From NCBI RefSeq assembly GCF_002374835.1, contig NZ_NWVD01000003.1, forward strand, positions 403,261 through 467,260: a stretch of 64,000 nt of DNA, written 5' to 3'. Positions 1 through 9,204 of this stretch are shown piece after piece (positions within the stretch are counted from its first letter, which is position 1; the number at the start of each line of letters is the position of its first letter). A model generated the notes under the pieces. That model was not told where the DNA came from, did not search any database, and saw nothing but the letters and a program-made list of their open reading frames with translations. The DNA comes from Sphingomonas ginsenosidimutans. GTDB lineage: Bacteria > Pseudomonadota > Alphaproteobacteria > Sphingomonadales > Sphingomonadaceae. Position numbers and translations under genes: made by a program.

Positions 1-1071
1 CTGACCACCTCGATCCCCGAACATGCCGGGTCGCAGCGCAACTGGGACTATCGCTTCTGCTGGATCCGCGACGCCTATTACACGGTGCAGGCGCTCAACC
101 GCCTCGGCGCGCTCGACGTGCTGGAGGGCTATCTGGGCTATCTGCGCAACATCGTCGATGCCGCCAGCCATGACGAGCAGCGCGGCGGGCACATCCAGCC
201 GCTGTACGGCGTGCTGGGCGAGGCGCACCTGCCCGAACGGATCGAGACGACGCTGCCCGGCTATCGCGGCATGGGGCCGGTGCGCGTCGGCAACCAGGCG
301 GCCGAACAGATCCAGCACGATGCCTATGGCCAGATCGTGCTGTGTTCGGTCCACGCCTTCTTCGACCAGCGGCTGTTCCGCATCGCGGGGCAGGAGGATT
401 TCGAATCGCTCGAACATGTCGGCGACCGCGCCTGGGCCTATTACGATCAGCCCGACGCCGGCCTGTGGGAGCTGCGCACGCGCCAGAGCGTCCACACCTA
501 TTCCTCGGCGATGTGCTGGGCGGCGTGCGACCGGCTGGCAAACGCTGCCGAACGGCTCGGCCTGCCCGAGCGGCGGGCGCTGTGGGCCGGGCGCGCCGAC
601 ACGATCCGCACGCGCATCGAGGAGGCGGCGTGGCGCGAGGGGACGCGGCGCATGTCCGCGACCTTCGGCGGCGACGACCTGGATGCCAGCGTGCTGCAAT
701 TGCTCGACCTGCGCTTCTTCGCCGCCGACGATCCGCGCTTCATCGACACGCTGACCGCGATCGAAACCGGGCTGCGGCGCGGCTCGACGATGCTGCGCTA
801 CGATACCGAGGATGATTTCGGCCTGCCCGAAACCGCGTTCAATTTCTGCACCTTCTGGCTGATCGAGGCACTGTTCCTAACCGGGCGCAGCGACGAGGCG
901 CGCGTTTTGTTCGAAGAGATGCTGTCCCGCCGCACCGCCGCGGGGCTGCTGTCGGAGGATATCGATCCGACGACGGGCGAATTGTGGGGCAATTACCCGC
1001 AGACCTACTCGCTGGTCGGCATGATCAATTGCGCCGCGATGTTGAGCAAACCATGGAGTAGTATCCGTTGA
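1..1071 (+). CDS. Glycoside hydrolase family 15 protein (partial, 5' end outside window)
   Basis: The frame is open from the first base and gives 356 residues, the C-terminal half or more of a GH15 (glucoamylase/trehalase-like) alpha,alpha-barrel enzyme of usually about 600 residues. The motif NWDYRFCWIRDA at residues 14-25 of the fragment is characteristic of the family, and the C-terminal stretch with SEDIDPTTGELWGNYPQ holds the Glu expected to act as catalytic base. It should hydrolyse alpha-glucosidic bonds, and its partner otsA makes trehalose-phosphate or glycogen-related turnover plausible. The stop codon overlaps the TTG start of otsA (TTGA), so the two are translationally coupled. 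The substrate cannot be fixed from the sequence. Confidence 0.9.
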   Translation: MTTSIPEHAGSQRNWDYRFCWIRDAYYTVQALNRLGALDVLEGYLGYLRNIVDAASHDEQRGGHIQPLYGVLGEAHLPERIETTLPGYRGMGPVRVGNQAAEQIQHDAYGQIVLCSVHAFFDQRLFRIAGQEDFESLEHVGDRAWAYYDQPDAGLWELRTRQSVHTYSSAMCWAACDRLANAAERLGLPERRALWAGRADTIRTRIEEAAWREGTRRMSATFGGDDLDASVLQLLDLRFFAADDPRFIDTLTAIETGLRRGSTMLRYDTEDDFGLPETAFNFCTFWLIEALFLTGRSDEARVLFEEMLSRRTAAGLLSEDIDPTTGELWGNYPQTYSLVGMINCAAMLSKPWSSIR

Positions 1072-2450
1072 GCCGCCTGATCGTCATCTCCAACCGGGTC
1101 AGCGCCCCCACCGGCTCCACGTCGGGCGCACAGGGCGGGCTGGCGGTGGCGATGGCGGCGGCGCTGCGCGCCAACGGCGGGCTGTGGTTCGGCTGGTCGG
1201 GGGAACAGACCGACCAGTTCACCGGCCATATCAACTTCCAGCGCGCGCACGGCGTTACCACCGCGACCGTCGATCTGGAGGAACAGGACGTCCAGGAATA
1301 TTACGACGGCTACGCCAACCGGACGTTGTGGCCGCTGTTCCACTATCGCATCGACCTGGCCGAATATGAGCGCGATTTCGCCGGCGGCTACCAACGCACG
1401 AACCAGCGGTTCGCCGACACGGTGCGTCCGCTGATCGAGGCGGACGATCTGGTGTGGATCCAGGATTACCACATGTTCCCGCTGGGGGCGGAGCTGCGCC
1501 AGCGCGGCTGCGACAACCGCATGGGCTTCTTCCTCCACATTCCCTGGCCGCCGCGCCGCCTGCTGGGGACGCTGCCGGGTGCGCGGGCGCTGGTCGAATC
1601 GATGTTCGCCTACGACCTGATCGGTTTCCATACCGAGGAATGGCTGGAATCCTTCTGCGACTATGCGCGGCAGGATATGGGCGCGGTGATCGAGGACGGC
1701 GTCGCGCGGCTGGGCGACCGTAGCGTCGAATTGATCGCCTGCCCGATCGGGATCGACGCGTCGGCGTTCGCCGACATGTCGAAAAGCGTCAACGCCCGGC
1801 TCGCCTATCGCCGGATGCGCGATTCGGCGGACGGGCGCGACATGATCGTCGGGGTCGACCGGCTCGACTATTCGAAGGGGCTGGAGGAGCGATTCCTCGG
1901 CTACGAACGCTTCCTGATCGAGCATCCGGAGGAGCGCAAGGAAGTGTTCCTGCTCCAGATCGCGCCGCCCAGCCGCGTCTCGGTCGAAAGCTACCAGCGC
2001 ATCCGCCAGTCGCTGGAGGGGCTGTCGGGGCGGATCAACGGCGAATATGCCGATGTCGACTGGGTGCCGATCCGCTACGTCAACCAGGGCTATCCGCGCG
2101 ATCAGCTGGCCGGCATCTACCGCGCGGCGAAGATCGGGCTGGTGACGCCCCTGCGCGACGGCATGAACCTGGTGGCGAAGGAATATGTCGCTGCGCAGGA
2201 TCCGGAGGATCCCGGCGTGCTGGTGCTGTCGCGCTTCGCCGGTGCGGCGGAACAGATGGGCGATGCGCTGCTGGTCAATCCGTACAGTGCGGAGGAGATG
2301 GCCGACGCGATCTGCCAGGCGCTCCGGATGCCGCGCGACGAACGGGTGCGGCGCTGGGAAAAGCTGATGGCCGGGGTGCAGGAACGCGACGTGACGTGGT
2401 GGGCGGACCGTTTCCTGGCCGCGCTGCGGCGCGCGGAAGTGGACGCCTGA
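1068..2450 (+). CDS. otsA: Trehalose-6-phosphate synthase (GT20)
   Basis: The protein has 460 residues, the usual length for OtsA, which joins UDP-glucose and glucose-6-phosphate in the cytoplasm to make trehalose-6-phosphate for osmoprotection. The N-terminus SRLIVISNRV and the following GGLAVAM glycine-rich loop, WIQDYHMFPLG, GFFLHIPWPP and VDRLDYSKGL are the family's substrate-binding motifs; the Arg and Lys of DRLDYSKG contact the donor diphosphate. The start is TTG at 1068, chosen because it gives the conserved N-terminus and overlaps the previous stop as TTGA. An otsB phosphatase is not present in the window and is probably upstream of the GH15 gene. Confidence 0.95.
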   Translation: MSRLIVISNRVSAPTGSTSGAQGGLAVAMAAALRANGGLWFGWSGEQTDQFTGHINFQRAHGVTTATVDLEEQDVQEYYDGYANRTLWPLFHYRIDLAEYERDFAGGYQRTNQRFADTVRPLIEADDLVWIQDYHMFPLGAELRQRGCDNRMGFFLHIPWPPRRLLGTLPGARALVESMFAYDLIGFHTEEWLESFCDYARQDMGAVIEDGVARLGDRSVELIACPIGIDASAFADMSKSVNARLAYRRMRDSADGRDMIVGVDRLDYSKGLEERFLGYERFLIEHPEERKEVFLLQIAPPSRVSVESYQRIRQSLEGLSGRINGEYADVDWVPIRYVNQGYPRDQLAGIYRAAKIGLVTPLRDGMNLVAKEYVAAQDPEDPGVLVLSRFAGAAEQMGDALLVNPYSAEEMADAICQALRMPRDERVRRWEKLMAGVQERDVTWWADRFLAALRRAEVDA

Positions 2451-2470
2451 CACCGCCGCGATGACCCGGT

Positions 2471-2510
2471 CTGCGTCCCCGCATGCACGAGGGGCCGTGC
2501 AGGGACGCAG
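2471..2510. terminator. Strong hairpin after otsA
   Basis: CTGCGTCCC (2471-2479) pairs perfectly with GGGACGCAG (2502-2510), and an inner pair TGCACG/CGTGCA (2484-2489, 2496-2501) continues the stem after a four-base bulge. It lies 20 bases after the otsA stop, between convergent genes. No T-run follows, so termination is inferred from position and stem strength. Confidence 0.6.
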
Positions 2511-2517
2511 TGGGGGT

Positions 2518-2549
2518 ACCGGCCTTCCCGCCCCCGCTGGAAGGCCGGT
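2518..2549. terminator. Second hairpin between the convergent otsA and TonB-receptor genes
   Basis: ACCGGCCTTCC (2518-2528) is the exact reverse complement of GGAAGGCCGGT (2539-2549), with a ten-base loop. It lies 12 bases beyond the stop of the minus-strand receptor gene and can serve transcripts from both sides. There is no clear T-tract. Confidence 0.6.
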
Positions 2550-2561
2550 GTCTCTAGAGCG

Positions 2562-5009
2562 CTAGAAGTCGAACCGCGCGGTCACCGACACCGCGCGCCC
2601 GTTGAGCAGCCGCCCGCGCACGATCCCGCTCGCGGGGATGCGATCCTCGTCGATCCCGGTCAGCGCCAGCGTGTCGAACAGGTTGGTGGCGTTAAGCGAC
2701 AGGAGCAGCCGTTCGGCCGGGCGCACCTGGACGAAGGCGTTGGTGGTCACGTAGCCCGGGATCTTCAGCAGGTTGGTGTCCTGCGCATAGGTATCCGTGG
2801 TGCCGATGAACACCGCGCCGACCGCGAACCGGTCGGTGCTGACCTGCGGCGTCGCCTGGAAGATCACGCTCGCCTGGTGACGCGGCGTGTTGCCGTTGAT
2901 GGCCGGGTCCACCCGGTCGCGCACGATCGTGGCGTCGGTGAACGTCGCGCCCGCGGTCAGGCTGAACGCGCCGCGGCGCACGCCCCCTTCGAACTCCAGC
3001 CCCTTGGCCTTGTAGTCGCGCGCGATCACCGCGCCGGTGGAGGTGTTGATGTTCGAATCCTGCGCCTCGACATGGAAGCCGGTCAGATTCAGCGTCACGC
3101 CCTGGTGGCGGTATTTCACGCCGATCTCGGCCTGCCTGACCGGGTCGTACGCGGCCTGCGGGATCGCCAGCGCGCCGGTGGCATTGTCGATCACGCTGCC
3201 GAAGGTGATGCGGTCGGCATTGGCGCGCGCGCCGCGGCTGTAGCGCGCGAACACCGCCAGCGGCTCGGCCACGCGATAGACGACGCCCCCCGAATAGGAC
3301 AGGTAGCGGTAGCTGTAGTCGACGTATCCCGGCGCGCCCGGGGTCACGCCGACGCGCTGTTCGGGCGGTGAGATGACGCCGTCGCCGTCGATGTCGCGCG
3401 CCACCTGCCCGATCCGTCCGCCGCCCAGCTCGACGCCGTAGACGGTGCCCTTCGCGCTGCCGACATCGTAGCGCAGGCTGCCGCCGATCGACACGCGCCC
3501 GATCTTGTAATTGGCCGACGCGAACGGCGCGTTGATCGCATAGGCGAGCCGCAGCGTGCGCCGCTGCGTCCCCGACAGCGGGTTGTAGGCATAGATGCCG
3601 CCCGCGGTGCGCGCATTGCCGCCCGCATCGACGACGTTGAGCAACGCGGCATCGCCGCCGCCCTTCACCTCGGTCACCGCGACGCCGTACAGGATCGACG
3701 TGTCGATCTGCTGGCGCCCGGTGTACAGGCCCGCGGTGGTGGTCAGCACGCCGTCGCCCACGTTCCACACGCGGCTCGCGCGGATGTCGTTGGTGATGCT
3801 GCCGACATCCTGCTGCCGGCGGTCGCGGATGTTGTAGATCGCGATCAGTCCGTTGCCGTTGAGCGCGGCGGGATCGGCGATCGCCTGCCCGGCATGGGCG
3901 CCGGTGGCATAGCGGAACGACCCGCCCGTCGCGCCCAGCCGGGTCAGCGCGGCGGCGGGGGTCAGATACTGGCTGCTGAACGGCCCGATCAGCCCGCCGG
4001 AGCGGCCCGCGGCGCGAAAGCGTTCGGTGATCGTCCAGTCACCCAGCGCGAACTGGCTTTCGACGCCGAACGCGCGTTCCTTGACGTGCTGCCCGTTGCG
4101 GATGTCCTCGCGGATCGGCTGGTTGTTCTCGTCCAGCACCAGCACCGATTGCAGGTAGCGGGTCGACAGCGTGTCCTTCGTCGGATCGAACCCGGGCACC
4201 GCGGCCAGCGTCGGCGCGTCGTTCGTGCCCGTCACGCGCAGCGGGACCGAATCGTAGAAGGGCGAACGATCGTCCAGATACTTTCCGTAGAGGCGGATAT
4301 AGCCGCCCGCGAACTGGCGCGTGACATTGGCCTTGATCTGCCCGCCGCGCTGGCCGTCGAAACCGATCCGCCGCGGCCCTTCGCCCTGGCGGTAATAGCC
4401 GCCGATGTGGAAGCGCAGCGTCTCGCTCAGCCGGCCGCCGTAATCCACGTCGGCGCGATACTGGTCGAAATCGACCCCGGCGGTCAGCGCGATCGCGCCG
4501 CCTTCCTGTTCGCCGGTCTTGCTGATGAAGTTGATGATCCCGCCCGGTGCGTTGCTGGCGAAGGTCGATGCCGAACCGCCGCGGATCGCCTCGACCTGCG
4601 CCAGGTTGAGATCCAGGCGCAGGAAGCTGTCGGCGCTGGCGCCGACCACGTCGCCGAATTCCATCACCGGCAGGCCGTCTTCCTGCAGCTGGACGAACTT
4701 GGCGCCCGACGATGACAGCGGCAGCCCGCGGATGGTGATGTTGGCGATGCTTTCGCCGTTCGGTGCCTCGGCCAGGATGCCGGGGATGTCGCGCAGCAGC
4801 TCGCCGACCGATCGCGGCGCCAGCTTGGCGATCTCCGCCTCGCGCAGGACGCTGGTGGATGTGGCGCTGTCCAGCCGGTCGCGCCCCTTGGCGACGCCGG
4901 TGGTGACATTGTCCTGGTCGGCGGCCGGCGCCGGCGCCGCGGTGTCGGCCAGCGCCGGCGTGGCGAGCGCGATAAGCGATACCGCCGCCAGGGCCCGATA
5001 GCGGGACAT
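2562..5009 (-). CDS. TonB-dependent receptor
   Basis: This 815-residue outer-membrane protein has a signal peptide (MSRYRALAAVSLIALATPALA) and a plug domain at about residues 50-160, with the typical 'VGELLRDIPGILAE' and 'ANAPGGIINFISKTGE'-like segments. A 22-strand barrel follows and ends in an aromatic residue (TARFDF). It should import a siderophore, plant oligosaccharide or other scarce substrate using TonB energy; the ligand is not evident. The ATG at 5009 is preferred over one ten codons upstream because GGGGAGGA precedes it and the signal peptide starts there. It is monocistronic and faces otsA across two hairpins. Confidence 0.93.
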   Translation of the reverse strand: MSRYRALAAVSLIALATPALADTAAPAPAADQDNVTTGVAKGRDRLDSATSTSVLREAEIAKLAPRSVGELLRDIPGILAEAPNGESIANITIRGLPLSSSGAKFVQLQEDGLPVMEFGDVVGASADSFLRLDLNLAQVEAIRGGSASTFASNAPGGIINFISKTGEQEGGAIALTAGVDFDQYRADVDYGGRLSETLRFHIGGYYRQGEGPRRIGFDGQRGGQIKANVTRQFAGGYIRLYGKYLDDRSPFYDSVPLRVTGTNDAPTLAAVPGFDPTKDTLSTRYLQSVLVLDENNQPIREDIRNGQHVKERAFGVESQFALGDWTITERFRAAGRSGGLIGPFSSQYLTPAAALTRLGATGGSFRYATGAHAGQAIADPAALNGNGLIAIYNIRDRRQQDVGSITNDIRASRVWNVGDGVLTTTAGLYTGRQQIDTSILYGVAVTEVKGGGDAALLNVVDAGGNARTAGGIYAYNPLSGTQRRTLRLAYAINAPFASANYKIGRVSIGGSLRYDVGSAKGTVYGVELGGGRIGQVARDIDGDGVISPPEQRVGVTPGAPGYVDYSYRYLSYSGGVVYRVAEPLAVFARYSRGARANADRITFGSVIDNATGALAIPQAAYDPVRQAEIGVKYRHQGVTLNLTGFHVEAQDSNINTSTGAVIARDYKAKGLEFEGGVRRGAFSLTAGATFTDATIVRDRVDPAINGNTPRHQASVIFQATPQVSTDRFAVGAVFIGTTDTYAQDTNLLKIPGYVTTNAFVQVRPAERLLLSLNATNLFDTLALTGIDEDRIPASGIVRGRLLNGRAVSVTARFDF

Positions 5010-5108
5010 GAGATCCTCCCCCAAAAAGTGCCGGCTCACATCCCGCGGTGAGCCATGGCCGCTGCTTGAGGGCGCATCGATGGAGAATTGTTTAATTGGA
5101 TGAGGGTG

Positions 5109-6224
5109 TTAGCCTAAAGTCGTAGGTGCCGGGCCACTTGGGGAGGGCGCCCCCAGCGCGACATCGGCACGCCGCCGGAACAACGCCTGCGGCATTTCCG
5201 CCGCGATATACGCCAGCAACCCCTCGCGCACGTCGCAGCGCAGGTCGAACGCGGTCGAGGCATCGCGCGCGGTCATCAACCCGCGCAGCTCGATCGACCC
5301 GTCGGGCTTGGTATCGGTCACCTGCAGATTCCAGAACCGCCCGTCCCAGCGCGGATTGGCGGTGACGATCCGCCCCAGCGCCTCGCGCAGCCGCGGCACG
5401 TCGGCGGCCGGATCGACATACCAGAACACGCTGCCCAGCAGCGCGCTCGACTGGCGGGTCCAGTTCTGGAAGCTCTGCTCCAGGAATTTCGACACCGGCA
5501 CCACCAAGCGTCGTTCGTCCCAGATCTTGACGACGACATAGGTCAGCCGGATTTCCTCGATCCGCCCCCATTCGCCGTCGATGATGACGACGTCGTCGAT
5601 GCGGATCGGCTCGGTGAAGATCATCTGGAACCCGGCGATCAGGTTCTTCAGCGCCGGTTGCGCCGCCGCGCCCACCGCAAGGCCCGCCAGGCCCGCCGAC
5701 GCCACCAGGGTGACGCCCAGCGTGCGCACCGCCGGGATCGTCATCAGCATCGCGCAGATCGTCACCAGCAGGATCATCGACACGATGATGCGTTGCAGGA
5801 TGCCCAGCCGCGTGCGCCGCCGCCGCGCGCGCAGATTGTCGGCGACGGTGATGTCGGCGTGGCGGATCATCGCGTCGATCACCGTCCCCGCGCCGACGAT
5901 CGCCGCCCAGCCCAGCAGCCCCGGCACGATCAGCGCGGCGGCGCGCGCCCACAAGGTCGCGGTCGCGCGGTCGAGGTCGAGCGCGGGCTGCACCGCCGCC
6001 AGCGCCACGACGATCATCAGCCAGCGCAACAGCTTGCGGATGCGCTCGACGAACAGCGCCGCGCTGCTCTCCGGCCGTCCGAGCGTCGCGCGACGCGCGG
6101 CCCAGACGACGATCCGGTGCGCCACCAGCGCCAGCGCCACCGCGCCCGCCACGTATAGGAAGCCCGAAAGCCAGCCGGGTACGTCGTGCCACCATGCCTG
6201 CACGGTCCTGTTCCACCCCGTCAT
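5109..6224 (-). CDS. MscS-family mechanosensitive ion channel
   Basis: The 371-residue protein has several N-terminal membrane helices. A pore-lining helix rich in Ala and Gly (VASAGLAGLAVGAAAQ) then leads into the cytoplasmic beta domain (ALKNLIAGFQMIFTEPIRIDDVVIIDGEWGRIEEI in the genome's wording, key residues P, D and G of the MscS loop). It should open on membrane tension to release solutes during hypo-osmotic shock. The start at 6224 is chosen over upstream in-frame ATGs because CGGAGCGG precedes it; the longer frame would run across the promoter of the divergent HPPD gene. Osmotic function sits well with the nearby trehalose genes, but no operon links them. Confidence 0.92.
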   Translation of the reverse strand: MTGWNRTVQAWWHDVPGWLSGFLYVAGAVALALVAHRIVVWAARRATLGRPESSAALFVERIRKLLRWLMIVVALAAVQPALDLDRATATLWARAAALIVPGLLGWAAIVGAGTVIDAMIRHADITVADNLRARRRRTRLGILQRIIVSMILLVTICAMLMTIPAVRTLGVTLVASAGLAGLAVGAAAQPALKNLIAGFQMIFTEPIRIDDVVIIDGEWGRIEEIRLTYVVVKIWDERRLVVPVSKFLEQSFQNWTRQSSALLGSVFWYVDPAADVPRLREALGRIVTANPRWDGRFWNLQVTDTKPDGSIELRGLMTARDASTAFDLRCDVREGLLAYIAAEMPQALFRRRADVALGAPSPSGPAPTTLG

Positions 6225-6286
6225 CGCCGCTCCGTCGTTTCGTGGTGCACTGCCGCAAACGTGGCGCGGGGCGGGCGCGTTCCCCA

Positions 6287-6315
6287 TTGACGCTCCCCAT
6301 ACGGTATCATAAGAT
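6287..6315 (+). promoter_or_regulatory. Sigma-70-type promoter of the HPPD gene
   Basis: TTGACG (6287-6292) and TAAGAT (6310-6315) are separated by exactly 17 bases, close to the -35/-10 consensus. The predicted start of transcription is near 6322, giving a leader of about 30 bases before the ATG at 6353. The -10 box lies inside the palindrome described separately. Confidence 0.65.
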
Positions 6316-6322
6316 ACCATAT
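6299..6322. promoter_or_regulatory. Palindromic operator overlapping the HPPD -10 box
   Basis: The arms ATACGGTATC (6299-6308) and GATACCATAT (6313-6322) are inverted repeats with one mismatch around ATAA. The site covers the -10 hexamer and the presumed start point, the position expected for a repressor. The regulator is unknown; MarR-, IclR- or GntR-type repressors of homogentisate genes bind sites of this size. Confidence 0.6.
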
Positions 6323-6352
6323 CGTTTGAAACCACCTGCCGGGATACGCGCG

Positions 6353-7423
6353 ATGGAGCATATGGACGTCAATCCGATGGGCCTGGACGGGTTCGAATTC
6401 TGCGAATTCACCGCCCCCGATACCGCCGCGCTGCGGCGGCAGTTCGAGGCGCTGGGCTTTGTCGCCGCCGCCACCCACCCGACGCGCCGCGTCACCCGCT
6501 ATGTCCAGGGGCGCACCAACCTGCTGGTGAACGAGGAACCGGGCGGGCAGGCGGCGGCGTTCGCGGCCGAACACGGCCCATCCGCCAACGGCATGGCGTT
6601 CCGCGTCGCGGATGCGCAGGCGGCGTTCGACGCGGCGCTGGCGCGCGGCGCGAAGCCGGCCGATGCGGCCACCAGTGCGCTGGGGGAGGGGGCGTATGTC
6701 CTCCAGGGGATCGGCGGCTCGCTGCTGTATCTGGTCGATCGCCACGGCGCGGCGGGCAGCGTCTATGACGATTGGGACGAGGTGCCCGGCTGGCGCGCGG
6801 CGGCAGCGCGCGAGGGCGTCGGGCTGGACCTGCTCGACCACCTCACCCACAATGTCCGGCGCGGGCAGATGCGCGTCTGGGCCGAATTCTACGGCCAGAT
6901 CTTCGGGTTCGAGGAACAGAAGTACTTCGATATCAAGGGCAAGGCGACCGGGCTGTTCAGCCAGGCGATGATCGCCCCCGATCGCGCGATCCGCATCCCG
7001 CTCAACGAAAGCCAGGACGACAAGAGCCAGATCGAGGAATTCATCCGCGATTACAATGGTGAGGGGATCCAGCACCTCGCCATGACCACCGACGATATCT
7101 ACGCCACCGTGGAGGCGCTGCGCGCGCGCGGCGTGCGGTTGCAGGACACGATCGAGACCTATTACGAACTGGTCGACAAGCGCGTCCCCGGCCATGGCGA
7201 GGATCTGGAGCGGCTGCGCCGCAACCGCATCCTGATCGACGGCGACGTGGAGGAGGAGGGCATCCTGCTCCAGATCTTCACCGAGCCGATGGTCGGCCCG
7301 ATCTTCTTCGAGATCATCCAGCGCAAGGGCAACGAAGGGTTCGGCAACGGCAATTTCCAGGCGCTGTACGAATCGATCGAGCTGGACCAGATCCGCCGCG
7401 GCGTCATCACCGTCGACGCATGA
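6353..7423 (+). CDS. hppD: 4-hydroxyphenylpyruvate dioxygenase
   Basis: The 356-residue Fe(II) enzyme converts 4-hydroxyphenylpyruvate to homogentisate, the second step of tyrosine breakdown. Two vicinal-oxygen-chelate domains are visible. The metal triad can be placed: His163 in LLDHLTHNV, His241 in GIQHLAMTTDD and Glu320 in IFFEIIQRKG. The C-terminal 'GNEGFGNGNFQALYESIE' is diagnostic of the family. The start is taken at the ATG at 6353 (MEHMDVNPMG); the ATG at 6362 is an alternative. It lies behind a promoter-operator pair and about 470 bases ahead of HGD, the next enzyme of the pathway. Confidence 0.96.
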   Translation: MEHMDVNPMGLDGFEFCEFTAPDTAALRRQFEALGFVAAATHPTRRVTRYVQGRTNLLVNEEPGGQAAAFAAEHGPSANGMAFRVADAQAAFDAALARGAKPADAATSALGEGAYVLQGIGGSLLYLVDRHGAAGSVYDDWDEVPGWRAAAAREGVGLDLLDHLTHNVRRGQMRVWAEFYGQIFGFEEQKYFDIKGKATGLFSQAMIAPDRAIRIPLNESQDDKSQIEEFIRDYNGEGIQHLAMTTDDIYATVEALRARGVRLQDTIETYYELVDKRVPGHGEDLERLRRNRILIDGDVEEEGILLQIFTEPMVGPIFFEIIQRKGNEGFGNGNFQALYESIELDQIRRGVITVDA

Positions 7424-7506
7424 TGGGGGGTAACGGGGCAGGTGGAAACGGCCCGCGTCATTTTCGACCAGGGCGTATCCACCTTCTGCTCCGTTCGCCC
7501 CGAGGA

Positions 7507-7565
7507 GCCGTTGAGCTTGTCGAAACGGCATCGCTTCGAGACGAGGCTTCGGCAGGTTCAGCCTC
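7507..7565. repeat. REP-like pair of imperfect hairpins in the HPPD-HGD gap
   Basis: GCCGTT (7507-7512) pairs with AACGGC (7524-7529), and GAGGCT (7543-7548) pairs with AGCCTC (7560-7565). The wording (GAGCTTGTCGAAACGGC, TTCGGCAGGTTCAGCCTC, CAGCACGAACGG) resembles the short intergenic palindromic repeats scattered in sphingomonad genomes. That resemblance is from memory. Only this copy is seen in the window. Confidence 0.5.
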
Positions 7566-7728
7566 TCCTCAGCACGAACGGGTCGAGGGTGAAGGGAGAT
7601 CGATACTGGTTCCTGCATGACGGCAACCCGCCGCCGCCGGCGCCCGACGCCATGTCCTACACCGCCGTATCCCGCTATCGTCGCGGCGATGAAAGGGGGC
7701 AGGGACGAGGTAGCGAACAGGGCGCGCC

Positions 7729-7758
7729 GGTGTCGCCCCGGTGTCGCCCCGGTGTCGC
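7729..7758. repeat. 11-bp tandem repeat GGTGTCGCCCC
   Basis: GGTGTCGCCCC occurs at 7729-7739 and 7740-7750, followed by a partial copy GGTGTCGC at 7751-7758. Further GTCGCG-type repeats continue to about 7790. The rest of the 7424-7894 gap shows no convincing gene; a TTGACA at 7824-7829 could be a -35 box for HGD, but no good -10 box follows. Confidence 0.7.
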
Positions 7759-7894
7759 GTCCCCGTCGCGTCGCGGTCGCGTTCCGGTCGCATGGCGCGC
7801 GAAAACGCGCCGGCGGCTCAACATTGACAACATTCGCGCCGCGCGGCGCGGGCCGATGTCCGCCGCGGGGTGGTGGAAAGGAGAGGAAGCCACA

Positions 7895-9199
7895 ATGACC
7901 GTCCACCACCCCGATCCCGATGCCGCGGGCTATATCCCCGGCTTCGGCAATCATGTCTCGACCGAGGCGGTCGCCGGCGCGTTGCCGGTCGGGCGCAACT
8001 CGCCGCAACGCCCTGCCTTCGGCCTCTATGCCGAGCAGCTTTCCGGCACCGCCTTCACCGCGCCGCGGCATGAGAACCGTCGTTCGTGGCTGTACCGGAC
8101 GCGTCCCACCGCCGAACATCCGCCCTATGCCGCCTATTCCGGCGCGGCGCTGTTCGCCCCCGGCGCCGGCCATGCGCCGCTCGCGCCCAACCGGCTGCGC
8201 TGGGATCCGCTGCCGCTGCCCGATGCGGGCGTCGACTGGGTCGACGGGATGACGACGATGCTGGTCAACCGCGACCCGGCTGACCTGACGGGCGTGGCGC
8301 TCCACATCTATGCCGCGAACCGCGACATGACCGACCGGGTGTTCATGGATGCCGACGGCGAATTGCTGTTCATCCCCGAACAGGGGCGGCTGGAACTGCT
8401 GACCGAAATGGGGCGCCTGTCAGTCGCGCCGGGGCAGGTCGCCGGCGTGCCGCGTGGGGTGCGCTTCCGCGTGCTGTTGCCCGATGGCGCGGCGCGCGGC
8501 TATGTCGCGGAAAACCACGGCAGCCTGTTCCGCCTGCCCGATCTCGGCCCGATCGGCGCCAATGGCCTGGCCAATCCGCGCGACTTCGAAACCCCGGTGG
8601 CGTGGTTCGAGGATCGCGACGAACCCGTCCAGGTGGTCCAGAAGTTCATGGGCGCGCTGTGGACGATGACGCTCGACCACTCACCGCTCGACGTCGTGGC
8701 GTGGCACGGCAATCTCGCGCCGTGGCGCTACGACCTGTCGCGCTTCATGGCGATCAACACCGTCAGCTTCGACCATCCCGATCCGTCGATCTTCACCGTG
8801 CTGACCTCGCCCAGCGACGTGCCGGGGCGCGCGAACGCCGATTTCGTGATCTTCCCGCCGCGCTGGATGGTGGCGGAAGGGACGTTCCGTCCTCCATGGT
8901 TCCACCGCAACGTCATGTCGGAGGCGATGGGCCTCATCACCGGCGAATATGACGCCAAGGCGGACGGCTTCCGCCCGGGCGGGCTGTCGCTCCACAACAT
9001 GATGAGCGGCCACGGCCCCGACGTCGCGTCGTGGCGCGGCGCGAGCGAGGCGGAACTGAAGCCGGTGAAGCTCGACGGCACGATGGCGTTCATGGTCGAA
9101 AGCTGCTGGGCCTATCGCCCCACCGCCACCGCGCTGGACCGCGCACAGCTCGATTACGATGCGGTGTGGAACGATTTCCCGAAGGCGCAGCTGCCCTGA
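7895..9199 (+). CDS. hmgA: Homogentisate 1,2-dioxygenase
   Basis: The 434-residue enzyme opens the homogentisate ring to maleylacetoacetate. The N-terminus ([19 protein letters not shown], then [16 protein letters not shown]) and the C-terminal block with [38 protein letters not shown] and [15 protein letters not shown] carry the conserved His/Glu iron ligands. The start is set at 7895, where GGAGAGG precedes the ATG and the conserved N-terminus begins; a longer in-frame opening through the repeat-rich gap is not coding. HPPD precedes it and a Rieske protein follows within five bases. Confidence 0.96.
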   Translation: MTVHHPDPDAAGYIPGFGNHVSTEAVAGALPVGRNSPQRPAFGLYAEQLSGTAFTAPRHENRRSWLYRTRPTAEHPPYAAYSGAALFAPGAGHAPLAPNRLRWDPLPLPDAGVDWVDGMTTMLVNRDPADLTGVALHIYAANRDMTDRVFMDADGELLFIPEQGRLELLTEMGRLSVAPGQVAGVPRGVRFRVLLPDGAARGYVAENHGSLFRLPDLGPIGANGLANPRDFETPVAWFEDRDEPVQVVQKFMGALWTMTLDHSPLDVVAWHGNLAPWRYDLSRFMAINTVSFDHPDPSIFTVLTSPSDVPGRANADFVIFPPRWMVAEGTFRPPWFHRNVMSEAMGLITGEYDAKADGFRPGGLSLHNMMSGHGPDVASWRGASEAELKPVKLDGTMAFMVESCWAYRPTATALDRAQLDYDAVWNDFPKAQLP

Positions 9200-9204
9200 G
9201 CGCC

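Noticed and set aside
7442..7894. Upstream in-frame extension of HGD by 151 codons
   Set aside because: It would run through hairpins and tandem repeats, gives a low-complexity Arg-rich peptide, and ignores the strong GGAGAGG site before ATG 7895.
6221..8305. A minus-strand frame of 694 codons over HPPD and HGD
   Set aside because: It runs antisense across two certain enzymes and the promoter-operator region and shows no domain.
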